64,000 nucleotides of DNA from Chrysomallon squamiferum (taxonomy: Eukaryota; Mollusca; Gastropoda; Neomphalida; Peltospiridae): NCBI GenBank assembly GCA_012295275.1, contig CM022665.1, forward strand, positions 29,908,457 through 29,972,456, read 5' to 3'. The position numbers and the translations under genes are program-made. Shown piece by piece: positions 25,922 through 38,100 of the stretch. Position 1 is the first letter of the stretch; each line of letters starts with the position of its first letter. The notes under the pieces are model-generated. The model made no database searches and was not told where the DNA came from. It worked only from the letters and a program-made list of their open reading frames with translations.

Positions 25922-28900
25922 GTTTCCTTTCTTCGTTTAAAACATTCACAGTCTATCAGCCATCGTCAGTTTCATAATCCCATTATCATGATTATGATAC
26001 ATGTATATCGATAAACATGTCAACTGCATCAAAGGTGTTATTTTTGGGATAATTTATGTATGAAACAATAGTACTGCTCCTATTTCCTTAAAATTATTGT
26101 GATGTCAGTTACCTGTCCCTTATTGAATTCTCGTTTGAAATCTCGTTAGCTATGTAGGTCAATAGGCTGTCGTTACAGGTGAGAGAGTTTGTCACATGAC
26201 TAAAATGACATATTTTTTTTTTTTTTAGTTATTTTTTTAAATAACAGGGTGCTTGCTGCAGATACTAACAAATTTATTATCCACTAGCGCGTTGGGTGAA
26301 TTTTTTTTATTATTATTATTTTTTCTCTGTATAAAGTTATAAATCATATTCTATACTGATTTTAAATTATTTAGTTGTCTATCTAATATTTAAAAAAAAC
26401 AAAAGAAAAAAAAAAATGTCATATAGTAGGTACCGGCAGGCAAATTTGTTCTGACTTTAATTTCAATAATATGCACACAAAAAAAGCACATAATGAATGC
26501 TGTAGCAAAAAGAATGAAAACACACAAAACATTATGAATCTATCTCCAGCGATAAAGAAGATATATGCAAATCGGTACGACAGGTATTTGGTTGTTTTTT
26601 AGCCCTATTTTGGCTATTTAGCAGAAAGGGCTATTTTGGTGTGTTCACAATAACATGCTAAACATGCCAACATCTTCAAAATGACACACGGCAGAATGAC
26701 TAAAAGTTCAAATAGACACTGTGGTTTCAGATTTTGTCTTATCTGACAAATTCAACCTGCGTTGTGAACAATTTATCAAGATCTTTCAAATGACATACTT
26801 GAATTTAACATTTGTAATAAATAAATTAAAAAAAACTTCTGCCAAGCCCATAAAAACAATTACCTTTTCAGTTTATATAGAACAGGACAACTTTATTTTC
26901 ACTCTGTTAAATAATTGGTAGTGTATATAAATACTGTGATGTGTATATATATAAATGTTACTTAAAAGGTCTACAAGCATTTGATGTTTAACCATAATCC
27001 TTTGCAATACATGAACTCAGCTAATCCTTGGAGTTAACTCCAGAAAGGTGTTGCAGGTATTAATCAGGGACAGTAAAATATATGTAATCATGAGGCTATA
27101 GGCAATAAAGACACAGGTGTTATAAGCCTGTCACATGAAGCAAACATAAAATAATTTTCTTAGCTTTGTACTTGCTGTGATTTGACAGCAAACAAAAGTT
27201 ATCTATCATCTAACCATTGTTGAAATTTTTCTGATAGAGCTTATCAACAAGCAAAAATAATGTTTTAAAACTGATCAATTTATGATTTTATATATTTTTT
27301 AAAAAGTTATTTTTATTCAGCATTCCATCAATACCTCTTAATACATTGTTCTGTTATGTTGTATAGTTTGTTATGTTTACGATTCTTAATTCAAAGCTTA
27401 TTGCAAGAATTTTGAAAGCAAAATAATCGACGGTTTTAAATTGAAGATAGTATTCGGAAAAACAATGTTAATTCGTTTATTTCAGAATGCGATTTCGCTA
27501 CGCACGTGCTATAATGTATACACTAAAAGTAGGAACATTGAAGAAAAACAAACAGCCAACAAGTTATCAAAAATATAAACAACGTATAAATATAATAACT
27601 TTCGTTCTGTAAAAAACGTAACGTAATGGCGATTTCGTTCTGTAAAAAACGTAACGTAATGGCGATTTCTTTCTGTAAAAACGTAACGTAATGGCGATTT
27701 CGCTAAGCACGTGCTACTTTCAAACGCGGGGCTTCTTTTCGCAAAAGAAGACACATCGTAGTGTCGTACGTTGTTTGAAAGGTAGCTGAATGATCTTTCA
27801 CTTGATCCCGTGAACATAGGTTTTATTTTCAGCCAGTTTATTTTGTTCAAAATAGGTTTGAAGGCATGAAAAAGTACATTTTTGGACACAACTTTTGATA
27901 TAAGCCATTGCCAGCGACGACATGCACACTGTTAGAAAGATTAAACTTTGACCATCTAGCTGTGCTAAAAATAACATTGAAGCCATTTTGGCGAAAACAA
28001 GCCAGGCGTTTGTAGAGCGACCCTGTTTTAGGACTTTTTACTCCACGCTGTTAATTGCTGACCACATGCGCCGAAGTACGTTTACCCCCACCGCGTTTAA
28101 CACTCTCGTACATAGAACTGATTTAACATACAACAAGAACAACAACACCATTTAAAAGAGCACATAAAGATCTTTAGTTACATGTATTTGTTTTTATGGT
28201 AGGATTTATAGAAGGGATTTGGGAGTGGAGGAAAATGTACAAAATCGGAACTTTTAACAGCTTCGACCAATTATATCGGCTACGTTGCCTGTACCTACAT
28301 ATAGTTTATAATGGGCAAATAACTCTATTCCCAATACTCAAAAAAACGAAGCGGAAAAATAGTCAGACTTCTGGCAGTGAAAAAGGAATGAAACTAAAGG
28401 ATTTAGTATCACCGATAACCATTTGTAAATTTAACAAAGCACTGTCCATAATTATAAAATGTCTTACATAGTGATGATAGTCATGATATATTTGAATTTT
28501 AAAACAATTTTAAAGATTAGATACACTGAAGCTGAATTCTCGGTATTTATTTATTTGTTTTGTTTTAATGATTTACATTCAAAAATATATTGTAATATTA
28601 TGATTAAAATAGTATGGCTTCATAACAGAATAATTAGCGAGAGATATAAATCAGTGGTAAACTGCTTGCAAAATTTTAATAATACATTATGATAATGATT
28701 ATCAGTAGTGATCTAAGCAATTTCCCGATCAGTCGGTAATCCTGTAATATGTGTTGTCCTGACTGTGGGATTGGAATAAGTTTATAGTATACAGGCAGTA
28801 ATTATAATTTTATAAACAAATAATAAGGTACCCAGTTTCATAAAAAAAAAAATGCTAGGTTAACTTGTACCTGACTAATATACAATAATGGTAACATTTA

Positions 28901-29121
28901 AAAGTTCTCTCCATTCTTTAATTTTAAAATATTGAGAAAATTATGCTTTTTACAAAACAATGAAAATAAAAATTATTTGAAAAAAAAAATGTAAACTTGT
29001 TATTTTGAAAGTCATATAAAATATGTGTGTATTCTGATCCATAGTATGTTTCAGTTTTTCAGAAACACTAACTGAAAGTTTGACTGAGATATTGAACTTT
29101 GGTTCATTAGTGCAGAACAAA
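25922..29121. other. Divergent intergenic region between bark and SRBD1
   Basis: Bark starts leftward at 25921 and SRBD1 starts rightward at 29122, so both promoters should lie here. The segment 27,480-28,100 is richer in G+C and CpG than the surroundings and includes a 33-bp tandem repeat and GCACGTGC palindromes; it is the best promoter candidate, probably for SRBD1. A 5' untranslated exon of SRBD1 is likely, since acceptor-like TTTCAG or TTTTTCAG sequences end at 29054 and 29062, just before the start codon. Open frames at 27509-27889 and 28196-28471 look non-coding. Confidence 0.45.
27601..27698. repeat. 33-bp tandem repeat, three copies, CpG-bearing
   Basis: Three consecutive copies of a unit beginning TTCGTTCTGTAAAAAACG and ending AATGGCGAT start at 27601, 27634 and 27667. 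The third has one A fewer and one substitution. The repeat is followed by TTCGCTAAGCACGTGCTA, and nearly the same sequence, TTCGCTACGCACGTGCTA, stands about 200 bp upstream near 27492. The array lies in the CpG-richer part of the bark-SRBD1 intergenic region. Confidence 0.85.
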
Positions 29122-32100
29122 ATGGCACCTACAGAGAAAACATCAGATATTAATCCAGCATGGAAGATTTCAGATGTGTTAAGTGAATATTTTGACATTC
29201 CCTTAGAAGTCAGTTTCAACATAGTGAACCTACTGGATGAAGGGGCAACTATTCCTTTTATTGCCCGTTATCGTAAAGAGAAGACTGGGAACATGGAACC
29301 TGAGAAATTGAGAGAAGTATCCAGTCTTGTGGAAGAATTAAAGTAAGGGGAAAAAATCCCCGAATTTAAATTCAAACAAATCTCCAGCTAAAATTCAAAA
29401 ACAAAATAACTAACTTCAATTCAAATAAAAATCACCAATGTAAAAATAAATCCACAACTTAAATCTTAAAAACAAAATCTCTGTCATAAATTCTAAAAAC
29501 AATCAATCTTCAGCTTTAATACTGAAAACAAAATTAAAGTTATATGTAACTAATTTTTAGTCTCGTTCTTGTTTATTATAGGTAGAAATGATAAGTTACG
29601 AATGCCATTGAATTTTAAAATCTTTATTATCTTACTGGTATTCTTTAGACAGAAAGGTTCAATAAATTCTTTTAAAATCTTAAATTGGTCAAACTTTTTT
29701 TCTTATTATTTTTTTTCACTGGGATGAAAGTACATAGTTATTACAAGATTATAGATTTAATAATGCCAGAAATGTAATTTTCCTGTGGATCTGTAAGCTT
29801 TACCATTGAGATCACAATGAAGAATAAAATGTAAGACTGATGACACTTTAAATATAGATTTTTCTGATATTTTGATTGATAAATTCTTCAACTGAATAAG
29901 GACTGTGAAGTATAATTCAACAAGAAATTTTATTGTAAATTATTTTTTAAATCATTGAAACATTTTTTTATACCTATAATCATAAATGCAGTATTATATA
30001 TATATATATATATGGGTCATTCCATGTCAAATCACCCCCCAAAAAAAGAAATTTAAACCCGACCATCTCAGATTTTTATAAAACTTGGTATACTTGTTGA
30101 CTGGGATCTCACAGCACCAAATCTGAAATTTTAGCTCAATCAGACCAGTGGTGTGGGAGATACGGCCCACCGAATTTTGAGATTTTTGCCAAAAATGGGT
30201 GTGACCACCAACCTTAGAACCCTCATATCTCAGGAACTACTGGGCCAATCTTCATAAAATTGGTATTGTTAGAAAGGCAAAATGACAAGGATACCAAATC
30301 TGCCATTTTTGTTTAGTTTGGAAAATATTGGAGTATCTTGACCTTTTGACCTTTGCTATGACCTTGAAATTGACAGTGTGGATCATGTGATCTTGAGATG
30401 ACCTTTATTGAAATTTAATCTCCCACATGTTAACTAAAACATATAAAAGGCCTAAATGTCTTACTCAATGATCAAGAGAGATGGTGATCCCTAGCATCCA
30501 GAATTGATCATTCAGGTTTTAGTTAATCAGATGTTAATGGCTGAAAAGGTGTTATTTTCATGTATGTGCATTTTTTAAATCTATATTGTGGCTAAACAAA
30601 AAATATTACACCCAGGAAATTTTTATATGTTTTAGTTAACATGTGGGAGATTAAATTTCAATAAAGGTCATCTCAAGATCACGTGATCCACACGGTCAAT
30701 TTCAAGGTCAAAAGGTCAAGGTACTCCAATATTTTCCAAACTAAACAAAAATGGCAGATTTGGTATCCTTGTCATTTTGCCTTTCTAACAATACCAATTT
30801 TATGAAGATTGGCCCAGTAGTTCCTGAGATATGAGGGTTCTAAGGTTGGTGGTCACACCCATTTTTGGCAAAAATCTCAAAATTCGGTGGGCCGTATCTC
30901 CCACACCACTGGTCTGATTGAGCTAAAATTTCAGATTTGGTGCTGTGGGATCCCAGTCAACAAGTATACCAAGTTTCATAAAAATCTGAGACGGTTGGGT
31001 TTAAACCATTGGGTGATTTGACACGGAATGACCCATATATATATGTATGTGTGTATATATATATATTTTTATTTTTTTATTTTCATTTTGATTTTTACTG
31101 AAAGAATATAAAGTAAATTTGTAAACAAATGTGAAGTGGTTAATGAATTTCAGAATCGTGGAATCTAAAATTGCTTCAGTCGCTTCTGTAATCAAGAGCC
31201 AAGGAAAAATGTCAGAATCTTTAAAATCATCTTTAAAGCATGCTAGAACCCTGCATGAAGTTGAATTACTGGTATGTTTTATATACATAAATTTTTGTCT
31301 TTTACAAGTTAATGATGTCTCATTGTTATTAATAGGATGTATTTTCATATATGCCTTTGTTGTTGTTTTTATATCAGAAGTAATATGATTCTGGACTACG
31401 AGCTATTTCTTAATTATAGAAGCGTAAAAAAGAAATTAAAAGAGAATAATATTTATATTTATTCCTAAATAATTAAATCTATTATAATTTATTTTTGTAT
31501 AGAAACCTACATTAGAGTTTAAGATTACATTTGCTAGTGTGTTTATTTTGGGGTTTGTTGATGGGGATTAATTAATCTATGGTAAATGTATATCTAACAT
31601 ACAACATTTATATAATGTGTTATATTTGTATTTACTTATTTATTTTCTTTATTTATTTTTATTTTTTTATCAGTATGCACCATTTAAGCCAGGTCACAAG
31701 GGCAGTTTGGCTGAACGAGCTAGGAAGTTAGGACTTGAAACTCCAGCCATGAAAATACTGGAAGGAAAACGAGTTAATCTTGAATATTTCATCAAATCAG
31801 AAGAAAAAGGTTATATATAGTATTGTAGTATGTAGGGGGAAGGTGTTACATACAGACAGAAAACATTTGTAGGAATTCAAATTTGAAGTAGTTATTAAAT
31901 TGTATTAAATCTTCAACAAAATCTTGAATGAATTATGTTCACAAAAATATAATAGTTTTAGCATAAAAACAAGAAAAATTGATATGACTAATTTTTTTTT
32001 TTTTTATCAAAACTTGAATTGTCTGTTATTGCTTGATTGTGTTGACTTTAAAAAAATATAGTTTGAGGAAAACAAACGTAAATGTTTCAGGCCTTGCTAA

Positions 32101-35100
32101 TGAAGCTGCTGTGGAACTTGGTCTTCAGCACATTATAGCTGATTTCATTTCCAAAGATAAGGATATAATGGATGAAGTTAGAAGATTGTGAGTTAATACT
32201 TTAATATCGAGGAAAAGAATATTAACAGAAAATCAATAAAAAACAACAATACACACACACACACAATTTATTATTTTTTAATTTTGCAATGTAAGTGTAA
32301 TCTTTTCTTCACTAATGCTATTTTCATTCTGTTCCTGGTGTAGCGTGACAGTTATATTTGTTCAGAGGTGACTTTACTAGCATTTGTAATGATAAAAAAA
32401 ACACTTAAATAATAAATACAAAAATATATATGTGAGTGTGTGTGTATAAAATATTGAGCAAAACATTTATGCCAAACAATATATTTGTTTTAATTTATTC
32501 AAGTACAAATATATTCATGTTACCATCATAGTTTATCTTTTATAAATATATGTAAATGAACTTGAATTTTATTTTATTTTGACAGATGTACCAACTCAAA
32601 TGTGATCATTGAAACTAGTCAGTCAAAAGCAAAAACTAAAACAAATTCTGACAAAGAAAATAAGAAAAATATCAAAGACAGTCTTAAACCCAAAGATCAG
32701 TCTTATAAATTTGAGCAGTATTTTGATTTTAGGATTCCAGTGAAAAACATCCAGTCTCATCAGGTAAAAAAAAAAATTAAAAAAAATGCAGTTTATGCTT
32801 TGTATATTATTGTTTTTTAAGTTTCTTTGACCCATAATAACCAGCTGTTTTTATGTTCATCAATCATTAAATGTTTCATTTATTTGAATGAGAAATGTAT
32901 TACTGAATTAATTTGATAAATTAATTTAGATGATTTACAATATATTTTGTTATCATTTCGTTATGTGACTGTATATGATGCACCAAAACTAACCTGTCAA
33001 AAATGTTTTCCTTAAACTTGTAAAACTTTTAAATTAAATATTTTAAAATACAGAAATATTAAAATCCTTAGTGACATAATTGTATGTATGTGTGTGCGTG
33101 TGAGTGAGAGTGACAGAGAGAGAGAGAGTAGATTTGTGTGCCTGTTGTTTACATTAAGATTAAAACAATTTTAAAATGTCAGATAAAAATCAAATCATCT
33201 TTCTAAATGCTGTGATAATACCTTTTCAGGTTCTTGCTATCAACAGAGGTGAAGACAAAAAAATATTGGTCGCTAAAGTTGTAATCCCAGACCTTGTGAA
33301 GAACAGATTGACATCATTTGCCCACAAAAAGTGGATTCATCATTACACATCTGACCAACCCCGTCTTTTGATTCAGAAGAGTATCAGTGACGCATATGAC
33401 AGATTAATTCATCCTCAGATGTCAAGACATATAAGGTAATAAAAATGTTTCTTATATACTTTTTGAATGTCCAATTCAGTTAATAATTTATTCATATACT
33501 TGATGTTTTGTATTTGACAATAAGTTAATTATTTTATTACGTTCTTTACTTGTGTATGTATGCAGATTTTTAAAGATTCATTTAACTAGAGGTTAATTTT
33601 GTTAACTTTTATCATTATTTACATTTGATACTTGTCACTAATGCTTTTCACATGCAAAATGTTTCCTTATAAAACATATAAAAATTAATATTACAGTAAT
33701 CAGTTAAAAACAAAATATGTCAAAATCAGTAATAACATTTTAAATAAATAACATAATTTATTTCACCTTTCAGTGAATGTTGGTATTGTGCTATAACTAA
33801 AAACTGGTTCATTTTCAACTCTTTGTCATAATATTTAATTTTTTAAATTGTTTTCTTTCTTAGAAAATGTTGAATTTTTTGTTAAAATACTTTTAGATTA
33901 TATTTTTTTAATTTTCAGATCTGAACTTACAAAAAAAGCAGAGAAAGATTCTATAGCAGTATTTTCTTCCAATCTTAATCGTCTTCTGCTGACTCCTCCA
34001 GTCAGAGGTAAAACTGTTCTTGGTGTGGATCCTGGTTTCTCTCATGGGTGCAAATGTGCTGTCATCTCTGTTACAGGTAGTCAAATTAATCTTTATTTAA
34101 CAGAATCTTTAATAGAACCTTTTATTCTATAGGAGTTGCATCACATTATTACATTAAAGAATAATTTGGACCGTATGAACAGTTTTATGTATTTTGTTAC
34201 AGTATCAACTTATTTATTTGATAAATCTGTGCTAATAAAATTAACTAACACCTATGTTAGTGGCAGACATTTTTTTCTTATTTCATGATGTCATTTCATA
34301 AACATAAATAAAAACATATATTCATGATAGACAATGATATATATAGACACACACAAACATACATTATTTATGTTATTCCATAACTATATTTTATTTTGTT
34401 TATCAGGTCAGATATTGGATACATTTATTATTCATCTTAATTACAAGTTACAGAACAAATTTGAAGACCAAGGGAAAATTATTGATGCAGTAAATAAATT
34501 CAGGTAATTGAGGCTGCCAAATGTTATTTTTGTGAATTTGAGATGCTGTACCCACATAAGCCATACTTGAACAGCCCACTGCTGAAAGTATTCATCTTCA
34601 CACTATAGGCTAACATGTTTATACTTAAAACATTCAAGAACAAAACAGACTTTATAAAACAAAAAACTAAATAAGTGATACAGTGGAACCTTGGGTTACA
34701 AGCATAATTCATTCCAGAACTCAGTTCGTAAACCAAAGCAATGTCAGACACATAAACGCCACTCTCATGTTTTGCAGTTATTTCTTTCTTAACCTCTGCT
34801 GTGATACGTTTATACTTTCCACCAGCATTATCACTTTCACTGTTTGTTTTCTTGGGCATCATATTGGATAGGGTATAATAAAAAATGTACACATAAAAGC
34901 AGCAATACTTTAAAAAATGCAAATCTCAGTGCAAAAGCTATAGGGCATGTCTATAATCCTTACTTTGAACTTGGTTTTGATGTAAGCATCTATTATTATC
35001 TTTACTAGATGTTGATGTCAAAACAGGTCAAAAGAAAGCATGTCATGGATTCATTGCTGTAGTTAGTAACTCAGGACATTATTCGTAAACTGAGACAAAA

Positions 35101-38100
35101 ATTGCCTAAGATAACAGTTTGTAATCCAATTTGTTCATGCTTCAAGGCATTCGTAACCTGAGGTTCCACTGTAATTAATTATTTTATACAGTGGCATGTT
35201 TCTGATTTCTTATATGATGATATTGGATTGAAATGTAACCTACATTCATTTTAAATAATTTTATAATTATTTTTTTTATGATGTAAACATCAGATATAAT
35301 ATTAAAATGTTCTGTTTTAAATATTTGCCTATTCAGTAAACCGAAGTGTAATTTCTAAATAAATTTCTTTAAAAACAAACTGGATTTCAGATGTGAGATA
35401 ATTGCTATTGGTAATGGTGTTGCCTGCAGAGAAACTGAGAAAGCAGTTGGGGATCTTATTCAGCAGAAACAGTTTGATGTCCATGGTGTAGCTTACTGGC
35501 AAGTGCTTTTAAATTAACTTTTATTATTTATTGTCCACATAATCATATTTGTCAAACATTACAGTCTTAATATAACATTTGCAAAAACCAAACAAGGAAG
35601 AAAATAAATACACAGATATATATATGAACACACATAAACAAAATAATTAAAATCCTTTAATTACAGAAGATATGAAAATTTAAGTGTATTAAAAACTTTT
35701 CAGTAAAAGTAATTTCAAATAGACACATTTCTTTTATTTTTTATATTTTTTTATTATAAAGTAGCAGTTTCCTTACATTGGTATAAATAACAAAATAAAC
35801 TTCGGCATATTTTAGTTATGACTTTACTTCATTTATAATAAAACTTTAAAAGACACTGATGCTTGTTCAGAATAACAAATACTGTATGTTTGTAAATTCA
35901 TTTTATTATTTATATATTAATCGACGTTTTTATTTTATTTTATTTTTTTATTATTATCTATATTTAGCATAGTAGATGAGAGTGGAGCCTCAGTCTATAG
36001 TGTATCCAATGAAGCAAAGAAAGAGATGCCACAGTTAGATCCTTCTCTCAGGGGTGCAGGTTGATCTTAGATTTTTAAATACTTCATAATTCTTTTTTTT
36101 TAATTGTCAGCAACTGTAACGCATTGAAATAAAATCTTGTTCCTACTCTTGTAAAAATTTTTAATTTTATGTACTTTTTTTAAAGTGAGCAACAAAGGGC
36201 AATTTGTTTGCAAGAATATCATAAAATAATTTTAAAGACCATAAAATTAATTTAGCATCAAAGATGCAAATTGATACTGATGTCCTTGTAAGTGGAGTTT
36301 TTTAGGTTCTTTTTTAAGTTTTTTTTTATCTTTGCTCAAGCCTTTTGTCATGTGAAATCAACAGTTAAAAATGAACTGCATTGTTATGCAAAATACTTTC
36401 ACTTACAGTATAAGGAATTAAAATGAATTAACCTAATTTTATAGTTGGGGACAGATTGATAATAGAACATTTCCATCATAACTGTTGAAAATTCATGGTT
36501 TAATACAATTTGATAAATTATTTTGATTACTTGCTGTCTTTATTTTTGTTTAGTTTCTATAGCTAGAAGACTCCAGGATCCATTGTCTGAATTTGTGAAA
36601 GTAGAAGCAAAACATCTTGGTGTTGGAATGTATCAGGTTAAATTATATAAAAATAATATTCTTATTTCTAATATAAATTTTAACATTGTGTTAATGGATT
36701 TTTCTTTTGTACTTTGTTATATGGAATGCTTACATTGTCAGATGCAGTAATAGTTCGATTCATTTCACTGATTATTTCATTAATCTCTTTTCACACAGTA
36801 TAATTACTAAATTTATTTGGTAAGATTGAAATTGTAATTTATGTATTTATTATAAATAATAAGATAGAACTTTATACAAAATATTGAAGACGAAGTAAAA
36901 CTTTTAAACACAGGATAGCAATCTGTCTGCCTTTACAGTAAGTATATTTTTGTTTCAGTATTTCTGAAATCACTGTGTAACTGTTATTGACAATATTTAA
37001 AGCACCTCCCAATAAAAAAATCCACAATCATTAAATGCCTAGTATCAATTTTTAATTATTTTTATCTTTCCATTATCTACATTTTTCTTAGTTTCTGATT
37101 TCAGCATGATATTTCTGAAAGTCGTTTGAAGTCATCACTGGATGCTGTTGTTGAGGAATGTGTCAGTTTTGTAGGAGTTGACATAAACACAGGCAGTGAA
37201 TGTCTTCTCAGGTGTGTTGTTTAATGGCAGTGTATACACCTGATCGGGTACAAAATCTTTACTGATAATAAAGTTTGATAATAAAATAATGTTGTCATAG
37301 GAATGTATAAAAGCAGACATTTTCACTTTTATTCATCTTTAATTTTGTAGATAAATATCATTATAATCATACACTCTGTATGTAAAAAAACATTTAAACT
37401 TGTATTAAGTTTTTTAGTTTGTCAGGAAGTTCAGTATTTAATGATTTAACATTAGAGATTTAACTGCTTCTTAATAAAGGAAAAATTAACATAAGATGAA
37501 TATAAGTTTATGTTTAATAACAGAAAAAACTGAATGATTCTATGTATGTGGTTGATTTTCCAGGCGAATTGCTGGTTTGAATTCAGCAAAAGCCAAGAAG
37601 ATCATAGAGTTTCGTGACAAGAATGGTGTCTTCACAAACAGACAGCAACTGCTGAATGTGAAAGGAATGGGTCAGAAAGGTTTTGAACAGTGTGCAGGCT
37701 TTATTCGAGTACTTCATGATTTCACCAATCCAGAAATAAGGTACTCACAGATTAAGCCCTATCACGTAAAATGTTTTTACATCTAATGAAGATCAAAGTA
37801 CATTGATCTGGTTTTTAAAGAAGTGTAAATTCTGAAAATATTTAATCATTTTAAATGTATTTATGTCTAATGACAATTCAAGAAAACTACATCTGAATTT
37901 TCACATGCTGTGGTTAATTGAAACAGTTAAAATGATAATCCAACATCTGCTTTAAACCCATTTATAACAATGACAGTTAACATTTCAAAAGATACAACTG
38001 TAACAAAAAAAGTTTTGTACTCTTGTTTTTTTTCCCTTATTTTCAGACAGAAGTTAGAAAGCAGTGTAAATTATGAATGTGATACAGAGGTTTCTGAGAG

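Noticed and set aside
28196-28471. Open frame with a Lys/Ser-rich end upstream of SRBD1, considered as an N-terminal SRBD1 exon
   Set aside because: No family match and no splice donor that clearly joins the frame of the exon at 29122; left as possible 5' UTR.
29053-29121. Extension of the SRBD1 frame upstream of ATG 29122
   Set aside because: The frame is open but has no earlier ATG; it begins at acceptor-like TTTCAG sites, so it may be 5' UTR or part of a longer N-terminus that cannot be decided here.
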